Source of the DNA: Bradyrhizobium genosp. L
Lineage (GTDB): Bacteria > Pseudomonadota > Alphaproteobacteria > Rhizobiales > Xanthobacteraceae
DNA length: 64,000 nt
Assembly (NCBI RefSeq): GCF_015624485.1
Contig: NZ_CP061378.1
Location: 3,410,001 to 3,474,000, forward strand
Reading direction: 5' to 3'
Position numbers and translations under genes: made by a program
Shown: one piece after another, positions 55,149-62,754 of the stretch
Position numbering within the stretch: the first letter of the stretch is position 1
Layout of the letters: every line of letters begins with the position of its first letter
Notes under the pieces: generated by a model
The model's input: only the letters and a program-made list of their open reading frames with translations
Told to the model about the DNA's origin: nothing
The model's database searches: none

Positions 55149-55934
55149 TCAGCGCTCCGGCCACAGCGCCTTGAGGATCGCATCGAGCCCATCCGTCAGC
55201 GCTGCCGGTCCCGGCTGCAGGATGATCGGCGACTTGATCTCGATGATGCGGTCGTTGCGCACGGCTGGAATATCGCTCCAGCCATTGCGTCCACGGATGC
55301 GGTCGGGCACGACCTTCTTGCCGCACCAGGAGGCGAGGATCACGTCTGGCGCGGCGGCGCGCACGGCCGCTGGCGTGACGATGCGGTCCTTTGCCGCCTT
55401 GTGCGCACGCAGATGCGGCAGCGCGTCTTCGCCGCCGGCGATCTCGATCAGTTCGGACACCCAGCCGATGCCGCTGATCAGCGGCTCGTCCCATTCCTCG
55501 AAATAGACTTTCGGCCGCGGTGCCGGACGTGGGGTCGCAGCGATCGCGGCCAGTCGCTGCCGATAGCCTGTCGCGAGCTGCTCGGCGCGACCGGAGGCTC
55601 CGACGATTGCGCCCAGCGTGCGGATCATCGCCAAAATGCCGGCGATGTCGCGCTGGTTGAAGACGTGGACGGCAACGCCTGCGCGGACCAGATCGGCAAC
55701 GATGTCGGCCTGCAGGTCGGAGAAGGCGAGCACCAGGTCCGGCGCGAGCGCGAGGATTTTTGGGATGTCGGCCGAGATGAAGGCCGACACGCGCGGCTTC
55801 TCGCGACGGACCTGCGGCGGGCGGACCGCATAGCCGGAGACGCCGACGATGCGGTCCTGCTCGCCGAGCAGATACAACGTTTCGACCGTCTCCTCGGTCA
55901 GGCAGACGATCCGGCGGGGAGGGAAGTCGCACAT
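55149..55934 (-). CDS. BtuF-like cobalamin/metal-chelate binding protein lacking a signal peptide
   Basis: 261-residue periplasmic-binding-protein class III fold (BtuF/FecB type). The N-terminal PPRRIVCLTEETVETLYLLG, ILALAPDLVLAFSDLQ, and the central helix are typical; YFEEWDEPLISGIGWVSELIEIAGG is conserved in the B12-binding branch. There is no signal peptide and no plausible upstream start that adds one (MCDFPP starts at the fold). No permease or ATPase gene lies nearby. It could be cytoplasmic, or the export signal may have been lost. Its end lies next to R3 copy c. Confidence 0.83.
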   Translation of the reverse strand: MCDFPPRRIVCLTEETVETLYLLGEQDRIVGVSGYAVRPPQVRREKPRVSAFISADIPKILALAPDLVLAFSDLQADIVADLVRAGVAVHVFNQRDIAGILAMIRTLGAIVGASGRAEQLATGYRQRLAAIAATPRPAPRPKVYFEEWDEPLISGIGWVSELIEIAGGEDALPHLRAHKAAKDRIVTPAAVRAAAPDVILASWCGKKVVPDRIRGRNGWSDIPAVRNDRIIEIKSPIILQPGPAALTDGLDAILKALWPER

Positions 55935-56005
55935 GCGCCACGGTATGCGGAGTCGGCGACGATTGTCACGGCGGCCATGACGTCATCGGTGCCATTACCT
56001 CCGAC

Positions 56006-56096
56006 GTCATTGCCGGGCTTGTCCAGGCAATCCATCATGCCAACGAAGCCCTATTGCGAAGAAGCGATGGATGCGCGGGTCAAGCCCGCGCATGAC
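56006..56096. repeat. intergenic palindromic repeat R5
   Basis: GTCATTGCCGGGCTTGTCCA, GGCAATCCATC on the left and GATGGATGCGCGGGTCAAGC, CCGCGCATGAC on the right, arms about 30 bp. It occupies the gap upstream of the thioesterase gene and ends 24 bp before that ATG. Confidence 0.8.
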
Positions 56097-56120
56097 AGCA
56101 GAGGAAACCGGGGAATACGA

Positions 56121-56519
56121 ATGACGCCGCTCGAAAAGATCCAGTCGATGAAGATGCCGTTTGCGGAACTGAAGGGCGTGACCTTCACCGCGGCCGACAA
56201 GGACAAAGTGGTGGCGAAGATGGTGGTGCGGCCGGAGCTCTGCACCCTCAATCACACCATCCATGGCGGCGCGGTGATGGCGTTCGCGGATTCGGTCGGC
56301 GCCGCCGCCACCGTGATCAACCTGCCGGAGGACGCCAAGGGGACCACGACGCTGGAGAGCAAGACCAACTTCATCGGCGGCGCCAGGGAGGGAACCAGCC
56401 TCATCGCGACGGCGACGCCGGTCCACCGGGGTCGGAGGACCCAAGTTTGGCAGACGCGATTGGAAACCGAGGACGGCAAACTCGTTGCGGTGGTGACCCA
56501 GACACAATTGGTATTATGA
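56121..56519 (+). CDS. PaaI-type hotdog thioesterase
   Basis: 132-residue hotdog-fold protein. The family motif is NHTIHGGAVMAFADSVGAAA, with the Asn and His-Gly-Gly around the active site, followed by TTTLESKTNFIGGAREG. Such enzymes hydrolyse acyl-CoA thioesters, for example phenylacetyl-CoA-type substrates. GGGGA lies 7 bases before the ATG at 56121. Its upstream region is mostly repeat R5, so promoter placement is unclear. Confidence 0.86.
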   Translation: MTPLEKIQSMKMPFAELKGVTFTAADKDKVVAKMVVRPELCTLNHTIHGGAVMAFADSVGAAATVINLPEDAKGTTTLESKTNFIGGAREGTSLIATATPVHRGRRTQVWQTRLETEDGKLVAVVTQTQLVL

Positions 56520-56577
56520 TAGAGGATTGATGTGATTTCCCAATCACCTCATGGGCTAATTAAATGAATCTAGATAC

Positions 56578-56606
56578 TTGAATTATATGTTGCGATGCAC
56601 AATATA
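56578..56606 (+). promoter_or_regulatory. likely GNAT gene promoter
   Basis: TTGAAT (56578-56583), 17-base spacer, AATATA (56601-56606), in a strikingly AT-rich stretch (56520-56625), about 54 bp before the GNAT ATG. Confidence 0.5.
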
Positions 56607-56659
56607 GCAGTTGCTAGGGACTCGACGCCTCCTCGAGGGCTACCAAGAGGAGTTATGAA

Positions 56660-57289
56660 ATGAACTATGAAACCATCCGTTCGACGCCGATCCGAGGCAC
56701 TGTGCGGACGTTGAGCCAGCAGGAGGAGCTTCCTCTGCTGCGCGATCATCTGTTGAGACTGGACCGAACCAGCCGTCATGATCGTTTTCATGGCTTCATC
56801 GACGACAGTTTCATCCGCCGCTATGCCGAGCGCTGCGCCAATGACGGTACCGTCATCATCGCCTATTTCGAGGACGGCGTGGTTCGCGGCGCGGCCGAGC
56901 TGCATCCGCCGGAGCAGTCGCCCGATGCGCAGCCGGAAATCGCCTTCAGCGTGGAGCGGTCGGTGCGGCGCAAGGGCGTCGGCAGCATCCTGTTCCGCAA
57001 GCTGATCGCGGAGGCGCACGCCAAGGGTTACACCAACCTGCGCATCACCACCGGCGCACAGAACGACGCGATGCGGGCGCTCGCCACCAAGTTCGGCGCG
57101 CACCTGACCTTCCGTCACGGCGAATCCACCGGCAGCATCGACCTGTCGGAGCAGAGCCAGGCCGAGCCGGCGCTGCCGGCCACAGCCGGCATGGTCACGC
57201 CGGCCGAAGCGGCTCGTGCGTTGGTCGACATCAACCGCGCCTACTGGCGGATGGTGATACAGATGTCCGGCTGGGGCCGCGCGGCATAG
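56660..57289 (+). CDS. GNAT family N-acetyltransferase
   Basis: 209-residue acetyltransferase. The acetyl-CoA motif A is SVERSVRRKGVGSILFRKLI (Arg/Gly-rich loop RRKGVGS). A C-terminal extension of about 50 residues follows the fold (AEPALPATAGMVTPAEAA ... RMVIQMSGWG). AGGAG precedes the ATG. The TAG stop is the first triplet of repeat R1 copy c. Acceptor unknown. Confidence 0.88.
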   Translation: MNYETIRSTPIRGTVRTLSQQEELPLLRDHLLRLDRTSRHDRFHGFIDDSFIRRYAERCANDGTVIIAYFEDGVVRGAAELHPPEQSPDAQPEIAFSVERSVRRKGVGSILFRKLIAEAHAKGYTNLRITTGAQNDAMRALATKFGAHLTFRHGESTGSIDLSEQSQAEPALPATAGMVTPAEAARALVDINRAYWRMVIQMSGWGRAA

Positions 57290-57290
57290 A

Positions 57291-57337
57291 GCGTTTTCGA
57301 GCGAAGCGGATACCGGTTCGCGTGAAGAAAACGCGTC
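57291..57337. repeat. intergenic repeat family R1, copy c
   Basis: (+) strand: GCGTTTTCGAGCGAAGCGGA, then TACCGGTTCGCGTGAAGAAAACGCG. It starts at the GNAT stop (TAGAGCG), as copy a does at its neighbour's stop. Confidence 0.88.
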
Positions 57338-57380
57338 AAAACAAAAAGCTAGGGCTTTCCTAACCGGATGGTTCAAAAGC

Positions 57381-57419
57381 AAAAAGGGCAATCCGCTCAG
57401 CGGATTGCCCTTTTATTTT
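57381..57419. terminator. bidirectional Rho-independent terminator
   Basis: Perfect 11-bp stem GGGCAATCCGC (57386-57396) / GCGGATTGCCC (57400-57410), loop TCA, with AAAAA before and TTTTATTTT after. It serves the rightward GNAT gene and the leftward gene ending at 57440. Confidence 0.92.
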
Positions 57420-57439
57420 GAGCAATTGGGTCGCGCGCT

Positions 57440-57748
57440 TCAGGTACCGGTGCGCTTGGTCGGCAGAATGCGGCGGACCACGCGGCGCTCGACCACGACG
57501 GAACGCTGCGCGCCCTGTTCGCCGGCGATCACGCGGGTCGCGATGCCGGTGCGGGCGCTGACGCGCGCGGTCTTTTTCACCTCGGCGAGCACCTCGTCGT
57601 AAGGCAGGCCCATCAAGGCCGAGGCGATCTCGGCCTGGCCCTCGACGTCATCGGTGATGCCGATGGCCGCGAAGATTGCCTCTTCCAGCGTCGGCGGGTC
57701 GTGCCGCACGCGCCTTGTGCCGTACTTGGTATTCCAGTCGCCGCTCAT
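57440..57748 (-). CDS. small conserved-looking protein, unknown
   Basis: 102-residue soluble protein with an acidic first half (LEEAIFAAIGITDDVEGQAEIA) and a basic end (RRVVRRILPTKRTG). No signal or membrane segment. GAGG precedes the ATG at 57748 (MSGDWNTKYGTRRVRHDPPT); an in-frame ATG 19 codons upstream is less likely. It lies between the ABM protein gene and a strong terminator on the same strand. No family recognised. Confidence 0.7.
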   Translation of the reverse strand: MSGDWNTKYGTRRVRHDPPTLEEAIFAAIGITDDVEGQAEIASALMGLPYDEVLAEVKKTARVSARTGIATRVIAGEQGAQRSVVVERRVVRRILPTKRTGT

Positions 57749-57837
57749 CGCCGCCTCGTCATTGAATCGCGGATGATACGTAAGGTGCCTAATGTTGCAT
57801 TGCAATATGAATGTGGCGTGGCAATCCAGCCATGCAA

Positions 57838-58137
57838 CTAGAGTCTCTCAATCTTGTGAGCGTCGTAAAGTTCGATGGTCGTCGCGGCTGCCGCAAGCGA
57901 CTGCAGCGAACGGACGAAGTCGCGCGAGGCCGGCACCGCGAAATGTGCGGCCAGCGCGGCGCGATCGGCCCATTGCTCGAAAAACACCAGGCGGAGCGGA
58001 TTCTCGCAGTCGACCTGCACCGCATGCGAGATGCAGCCCGGCTCGGTGCGCGAGCGGTGCACATGTTCGAGGCTCAGCCGCCGCACCTCGTCAAAACTGT
58101 CGGGGCGGGCGGTCACGCTGCCGGTGACGACGATCAT
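57838..58137 (-). CDS. antibiotic biosynthesis monooxygenase-domain protein
   Basis: 99-residue ABM-type ferredoxin-fold protein. The first strand MIVVTGSVTARPDSFDEVRRLS, EPGCISHAVQVDCENPLRLVFFEQWAD and AALAAHFAVPASRDFV match the family of small cofactor-free or quinol monooxygenases. GGAG lies 6 bases before the ATG. It is 12 bp downstream of the DUF2161 gene's stop on the same strand. Confidence 0.88.
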   Translation of the reverse strand: MIVVTGSVTARPDSFDEVRRLSLEHVHRSRTEPGCISHAVQVDCENPLRLVFFEQWADRAALAAHFAVPASRDFVRSLQSLAAAATTIELYDAHKIERL

Positions 58138-58149
58138 GGCATCTCCTTT

Positions 58150-58833
58150 CTAGGATACGGCTTGCACTCCCGAAATATCGACCGGCTGCTGCGGCCAACG
58201 TTTCAATGCGGCACGGCCGGCATCGGTCAATACATAGATGCCGCGCTCGGCGCGATCGAACCAGCCATAGACGTTGTGCAGCAGGATCTTGCCGGCATCG
58301 GGACTGACCGCGCGCAAGTCGCGCACGCGCTGTGGGCCGCCTGACAGCGCCGACGCGCAGGCCAGTGCCTGCTGGCGATAGGCGGTCATGATCGGCGCGC
58401 GGGTCGAGCCCCCCTCGACCGGATCGCCCTTGCGCTTCCGATGCTCGGCGATCAGCCGCGAGCGCTTCTTCGGATCGCGCCGCGGCGCTGCGGTCGGCGG
58501 CTTCACCAGCACCTCGACGTCACCGGTCGCGGTCACGCCGAGCATGCCGAAGCCGAGCCGCCGGCACAGATTGCGGTAGCGCGCGTCGCTCTCGCGGCCC
58601 TTGCCGCGGAGCGAAATCCTGGCCGCGATCCAGACCTCGTCGGCAGCTCCGGCGCGGTCGACCGCCTGCAGGATCAGCTCGAGATTGAAGGCGAGCTTGA
58701 GTTCCCCGATCACGACCACGGGCGGATCGCCATCGCCCAGCGCCACCAGGTCGCAGCCGCCGATCTCGCCCTTGACCGTGAAGCCAAGCTTTTCGAGGAA
58801 GCGTTTGACGGGCAGATAAAGCGCGGTTTCCAA
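58150..58833 (-). CDS. DUF2161 family protein (PD-(D/E)XK-like)
   Basis: 227-residue protein whose N-terminal half (ETALYLPVKRFLEKLGFTVKGEIGGCDLVALGDGDPPVVVIGELKLAF-like segments, read here as short motifs GCDLVAL and VVVIGELKL) fits a nuclease-type core with an E...D...ExK pattern. The C-terminal half is winged-helix-like (AGKILLHNVYGWFDRAERGIYVLTDAG). DUF2161 is my best family match. GGAG 8 bases upstream supports the TTG at 58833; longer frames upstream run antisense to the next genes. Function unknown; DNA or RNA processing is inferred. Confidence 0.72.
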   Translation of the reverse strand: METALYLPVKRFLEKLGFTVKGEIGGCDLVALGDGDPPVVVIGELKLAFNLELILQAVDRAGAADEVWIAARISLRGKGRESDARYRNLCRRLGFGMLGVTATGDVEVLVKPPTAAPRRDPKKRSRLIAEHRKRKGDPVEGGSTRAPIMTAYRQQALACASALSGGPQRVRDLRAVSPDAGKILLHNVYGWFDRAERGIYVLTDAGRAALKRWPQQPVDISGVQAVS

Positions 58834-58916
58834 CGGCAGGGCTCCAGCGGCCTTTGGCCGCGACTCAAGTCGCAGCAAGCATAGCCCGAAATACCCCCGT
58901 CCGACCCGGGTGGAAT

Positions 58917-58945
58917 TTGCCCTCGCCACAGTCAAGCGGCTATTG
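58917..58945 (+). promoter_or_regulatory. likely promoter of the GrlR-like cassette
   Basis: TTGCCC (58917-58922), 17-base spacer, CTATTG (58940-58945), 30 bp before the first ATG. A reasonable housekeeping-sigma candidate. Confidence 0.45.
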
Positions 58946-58974
58946 TCCGCGAGGGACAAGGCGCGACCATTTGC

Positions 58975-59319
58975 ATGATCCGGAACGGGCTCTATCACAT
59001 CACCGTCGAATTCCTTGACGGCGTCACTGGCGGCAACCAGGGCGTCATGGTGCTGCGCGACGGCCAGATTCGTGGCGGCGACTCGTTCTTCTATGCCCAT
59101 GGCAGCTACACCGCCGATAACGGCAAGTGGAAGGGCGAGGTGACCAATCAGGAGCACTCGCCGACATATGGCGAGCGGCCGGTGTGGGAACGCAAGGTCG
59201 TCACCATCGGATTCACCGGCACCTACACGGACGAGGCGGCCGAAGGCGACGGCATCGCGCTGGCCGGCAAGCAGAGCATCCGCTTCAAATCGAAGCTGCG
59301 GCTGCTGATCCCGGACTGA
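58975..59319 (+). CDS. GrlR-like protein, single domain
   Basis: 114-residue protein resembling the GrlR family (PF16518), named for the negative regulator of the enterohaemorrhagic E. coli LEE type III system. The hallmark is NGLYHITVEF, then GNQGVMVLRDGQIRGGDSFFY, with a gap-then-GGD turn; the rest is a small lipocalin-like barrel (HGSYTADNGKWKGEV, IGFTGTYT). The next gene, 8 bp on, carries two more copies. The ribosome site is weak. Role here is unknown: no type III genes or GrlA-like regulator are in the window. Confidence 0.75.
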   Translation: MIRNGLYHITVEFLDGVTGGNQGVMVLRDGQIRGGDSFFYAHGSYTADNGKWKGEVTNQEHSPTYGERPVWERKVVTIGFTGTYTDEAAEGDGIALAGKQSIRFKSKLRLLIPD

Positions 59320-59327
59320 GCGCGCCG

Positions 59328-60023
59328 ATGCAGACCGGGCTCCACAAGATCGAAGTCGACAGTCCGCGCGGTTTCGCCCGTGGCGTGCTGATGGCGCGCG
59401 ACGGCAGGGTGTTCGGCGGCAACGGCGGCTACGCCTTTGCGGGCGCCGTCTCCGGATCAGATAGCGAGCCTGCGATCGAGATTGCCACCGTGCTGCGCAA
59501 TGTCGGCGGCAACTACGCGCCGATCGACGGCGTGGCGCCGATCGCATTGAAGGGCCGACGCGACGGCGCCTCGTTCCGTTTCAGGGGCGTCACGCCGCTG
59601 CTCGGCGGCGATGTCACTGTTGTTGCGATGGCATTGAGCGAGGAGGCGGCGCCGCCGGCGCGCCCGAGCGGTCCTGATGGCATCGTCAACGGCCTCTATT
59701 CGCTGACCATCCGCATGCTCGACGGCATCGGCGGCAGCAATACCGGCCTGATGCTGCTCCACGATGGCAGCATTCGCGGCGGCGACGCGTTGTTCGATTA
59801 CCTCGGCGCCTATCAGAGCGCCGGCGGCCGCTGGAAGGGCGAACTGATCAATCACGAGCACACGCCGAGCCGGGGCGAGCGTCCGGTATTCGGCGGCAAG
59901 GAAGTCGGTATCGGCTTCTCCGGCAGCTATGACGCATCAGGCGCGCAGGGCGAAGCCACGGCGCTCGCCGGGAAACGCAGCATCCGCTTTCACGCGGTGC
60001 TGAAGAAGCTCGTCGCGATCTAG
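59328..60023 (+). CDS. GrlR-like protein, tandem two-domain
   Basis: 231-residue protein with two GrlR-like barrels. The first (residues 1-105) begins MQTGLHKIEV with GVLMARDGRVFGGNGGYAF. The second (about 118-231) begins NGLYSLTIRMLDGIGG and has LLHDGSIRGGDALFDYLGAY, ending GKRSIRFHAVLKKLV. The second matches the preceding protein almost end to end (WKGEL, HEHTPSRGERPV, IGFSGSY, ALAGKRSIRF), so it arose by duplication; the first is more diverged. The gene starts 8 bp after the preceding stop. Confidence 0.75.
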   Translation: MQTGLHKIEVDSPRGFARGVLMARDGRVFGGNGGYAFAGAVSGSDSEPAIEIATVLRNVGGNYAPIDGVAPIALKGRRDGASFRFRGVTPLLGGDVTVVAMALSEEAAPPARPSGPDGIVNGLYSLTIRMLDGIGGSNTGLMLLHDGSIRGGDALFDYLGAYQSAGGRWKGELINHEHTPSRGERPVFGGKEVGIGFSGSYDASGAQGEATALAGKRSIRFHAVLKKLVAI

Positions 60024-60078
60024 CGCAGCAATTGCTGGTATGCCAATGTGGCGGTGTACCAAATCCGGGGAGGTCAGC

Positions 60079-60882
60079 ATGCGAGCGCACATCACGAACA
60101 TAGTGGGAGCAATTTGCGCCATCGCGATGGTCGCGAGCGCACACGCCGCGGTCAAGGAAGAGCCGGTCACCTATTCGGACGGCCAGACCACGATGAAGGG
60201 CTTCGTCGTCTATGACGACGCCACCCAGGCCAAGCGGCCCGGCATCGTGATGGTGCATGAATGGTGGGGCATCACCCCGCATATCCACAACGAGGCGCGG
60301 AAGTTCGCGGAGCAGGGCTACGTCGCCTTCATTGCGGACATGTACGGCGACGCCAAGACCGCCGACAATCCGAAGGACGCCGGCGCGCTCTCGGGATCGG
60401 TGATGAAGGACCCGAAGGCGATGGAGTCGCGCTTCAACGCCGCGCGCGAGCAACTCGCCAAGCAGGCCGCGGTCAATCCGCAGCGGATCGGCGCCGTCGG
60501 CTACTGCTTCGGCGGCGCGGTGGTGCTGAACATGGCGCGCACCGGCGCCGATCTCGCCGCGGTCGCGGGCTTTCACGCATCGCTTGGTCTGAACACCCCA
60601 GCGCCGGCGCCGGGAACCGTCAAAGCGAAGATCCTCATCCTGAACGGCGCCGACGACCCGTTCGTGAAGCGCGAGCAGTATGATGCGCTCAAGAAGGATT
60701 TCGACGCTGCGAAGGCCGATTATCGGATCATCGAGTATCCCGGCGCGGTGCACGCGTTCACGAACCCCGAAGCCACCGAGCTCGGCAAGAAGTTCAATCT
60801 GCCGCTCAGATACGACGCCAAGGCCGATCAGGAATCGAAGGCCGAAGCCGCCAAGCTGTTTGCCGCAACCCTTCAGAAATAA
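60079..60882 (+). CDS. exported dienelactone hydrolase family protein
   Basis: 267-residue alpha/beta hydrolase. The signal peptide ends near AHAAV (residue 23). The catalytic Cys143 lies in GYCFGG, Asp192/193 in NGADDP and His225 in GAVHAF. The Cys nucleophile and EWWGI segment (Glu/Trp) are those of dienelactone hydrolases; an exported location is unusual for the chlorocatechol enzymes. GGGGAGG precedes the ATG at 60079. 55 bp after the GrlR-like cassette; co-transcription is possible. Confidence 0.88.
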   Translation: MRAHITNIVGAICAIAMVASAHAAVKEEPVTYSDGQTTMKGFVVYDDATQAKRPGIVMVHEWWGITPHIHNEARKFAEQGYVAFIADMYGDAKTADNPKDAGALSGSVMKDPKAMESRFNAAREQLAKQAAVNPQRIGAVGYCFGGAVVLNMARTGADLAAVAGFHASLGLNTPAPAPGTVKAKILILNGADDPFVKREQYDALKKDFDAAKADYRIIEYPGAVHAFTNPEATELGKKFNLPLRYDAKADQESKAEAAKLFAATLQK

Positions 60883-60915
60883 GCGGGACGCCGCGCTCTT
60901 CGAAGTCCGCGCGCC

Positions 60916-61596
60916 TCAAACGCGCCCGTTCACCGGTAGCAGCGCGCCGGTGACGGCGCTTGCGGCGTCGCTTGAGAGGAACAGGATCACTTCGGCGAGC
61001 TCCTTCGGCGTCACCCATTTGGCGATGTCGGCTTTCGGCATCGCGGCGCGGTTGGCCGGGGTGTCGATGGTCGAGGGCAGCACGGCGTTGACGGTGACCT
61101 TGCCCTTGAGCTCGGCGGCGAGCGACTCGGTGAGGCGGTGCACGCCGGCCTTCGAGGCGGCATAGGGGCCCATGCCCGATGCGGCCTGCAGCGCGCCCAG
61201 CGCGCCGATGTTGATGATACGCCCGGCGCCGGACCTGGTGAGATACGGTATCGCCGCGTGCGACGTGTTGAACGCGGTCATCACGTTCATCGCGTACATG
61301 CGCTGCCACGTCTTCGGATCGCCGTCGCTGATCGCCTCGAAGACAAAGCCGCCGGCGATGTTGATCAGTGCGTCGAGCCGGCCGAAATGCGCGGCCACCT
61401 TGTCGATAGCGGCCCTGGCTTGCGCCGTGTCGGTGAGATCGACGCCGCCAAGCTCGATGCGGTCCGCCGTTGCCGGCACGGACGACGCAGCATGATCGAT
61501 CCCGGCGACGCGCGCGCCGCGTGCGAGAGCCTCCGCTGCGACGACCTTGCCGAGCGCGCCGAGGGCGCCGGTGATGACGATGGCTTTTCCGTTCAT
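60916..61596 (-). CDS. short-chain dehydrogenase/reductase
   Basis: 226-residue SDR. The nucleotide-binding TGALGALGKVVA, the NIAGG strand and the catalytic Tyr-x3-Lys (YAASKAG) with the preceding Ser region (INIGALGALQAASG) are visible. Substrate cannot be told. GGAG lies 6 bases before the ATG. Convergent with the dienelactone hydrolase gene. Confidence 0.9.
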   Translation of the reverse strand: MNGKAIVITGALGALGKVVAAEALARGARVAGIDHAASSVPATADRIELGGVDLTDTAQARAAIDKVAAHFGRLDALINIAGGFVFEAISDGDPKTWQRMYAMNVMTAFNTSHAAIPYLTRSGAGRIINIGALGALQAASGMGPYAASKAGVHRLTESLAAELKGKVTVNAVLPSTIDTPANRAAMPKADIAKWVTPKELAEVILFLSSDAASAVTGALLPVNGRV

Positions 61597-61720
61597 GGTG
61601 GTCTCCGAACCCGCAACACGCAGACGCCCACTATGATCAGGCAGATTTCATTTGCAATGCCGCGGATTTCGCTTCCTACTGCGCGTATTCCCTTGTTCGT
61701 TCACCCCAAGGATGTCTGCG

Positions 61721-62422
61721 ATGCCAGCGCCCCGGCCATGCGACATGCATCTCGATATCGTCAAGTTCCGATACGGATTGCCTCACCTGGCGCAAGCGCT
61801 CAAGCGTGAACGCAAGATCAAGATCGTCGCGCTCGGATCGTCATCGACCGCGGGGGCCGACAATATCCTGCCATTCCCGCCGCGGCTGGAGCTCGCGTGG
61901 CGAAGCCAGAAACAGTCCTTTGGCCGGATGATCGACGTGATCAACCGCGGGATCGGCGGGCAGGAGGCGCCGGAAGAATTCTCGCGCATCGAATCCGATG
62001 TCATCGCTGAAGCGCCGGTGATGGTGATCTGGCAGGTCGGCACCAACGCCGTGTACAAGAACTACAACTTCGATCAGGTGCAGGCGACATTCGAGGCGGG
62101 GCTCGACGTGCTCGCCGGGCTGCCGCTCGACGTCGTGGTGATGGATTCGCAGTACACCCCGGCGATCATCGGCACGGCGGACCTGCTCAAGCTCGCCAAC
62201 CAGTTCATGTCGATGATTGCCGAGGTCACTGCGAGCAGGAAGGTCAATCTGTTCCGCCGCTTTGCGCTGATGAAGCAATGGGTCGACGGCGGAATTCCGC
62301 TTTCCGAACTCGACGACGGTGCGCAGGAGCACCTCCATACGAGCGAGTGGGCGACCGATTGTGTGACTCAATCCTTGCTCGGCGCGATCAACGATGCCGT
62401 GGCGCGCGATGCGATCACGTAA
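61721..62422 (+). CDS. SGNH/GDSL-type hydrolase
   Basis: 233-residue SGNH-fold esterase-like protein. Block I is IVALGSSSTAGAD (Ser nucleophile in GSSS), block II NRGIGGQEAPEE, block III WQVGTNAVYK, and the terminal Asp/His region is DDGAQEHLHTSEWA. AAGGA 8 bases upstream supports the ATG at 61721 over one three codons earlier. No signal peptide is evident. The gap to the divergent SDR is about 124 bp. Confidence 0.82.
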   Translation: MPAPRPCDMHLDIVKFRYGLPHLAQALKRERKIKIVALGSSSTAGADNILPFPPRLELAWRSQKQSFGRMIDVINRGIGGQEAPEEFSRIESDVIAEAPVMVIWQVGTNAVYKNYNFDQVQATFEAGLDVLAGLPLDVVVMDSQYTPAIIGTADLLKLANQFMSMIAEVTASRKVNLFRRFALMKQWVDGGIPLSELDDGAQEHLHTSEWATDCVTQSLLGAINDAVARDAIT

Positions 62423-62543
62423 CGATGATTACGTAAGACTACGGGGTAGGCCGCGTTCGGTAAAATTTGCAGCAGTTCTGTAAGTCGTTCGCAGAACGCT
62501 TTCCCTTAGAAGCGAAACTTCCAATCAAGCAGGGGGTTTTGTG

Positions 62544-62750
62544 ATGGGAAATCTTCCGGACCACGGTTTACCGCTTGTTCAGCTTAAGGAGCAGCGGCGC
62601 GATCTCGTGGTGGCGCTGCAGAATCGCAACGGACCGGTGGGCAGCTGGGAATTGATGCAGATCGCGGCGATCCAGCAGGCGATCTCGGCGTTCGAGGATG
62701 TGATCGCCGATCTCGATGCGGAGCTTGAGCTCGAAGCCGCGGCCGCCTGA
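62544..62750 (+). CDS. small acidic helical protein, unknown
   Basis: 68-residue protein, strongly helical (QLKEQRRDLVVALQNRN, AIQQAISAFEDVIADLDAEL) with an acidic, Ala-rich C-terminus; coiled-coil dimerisation is plausible. GGGG lies before the ATG at 62544; the preceding GTG is an alternative. It ends 4 bp before the convergent phosphatase gene. No family recognised. Confidence 0.68.
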   Translation: MGNLPDHGLPLVQLKEQRRDLVVALQNRNGPVGSWELMQIAAIQQAISAFEDVIADLDAELELEAAAA

Positions 62751-62754
62751 TCAA

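Noticed and set aside
55062..56120. Long in-frame extension before the thioesterase
   Set aside because: It reads through repeats R3 and R5 and antisense to the BtuF-like gene; the hotdog domain starts at 56121 with its own ribosome site.
58834..59547. Long upstream extension of the DUF2161 gene
   Set aside because: It runs antisense to the GrlR-like genes, and a TTG with a good ribosome site marks the real start.
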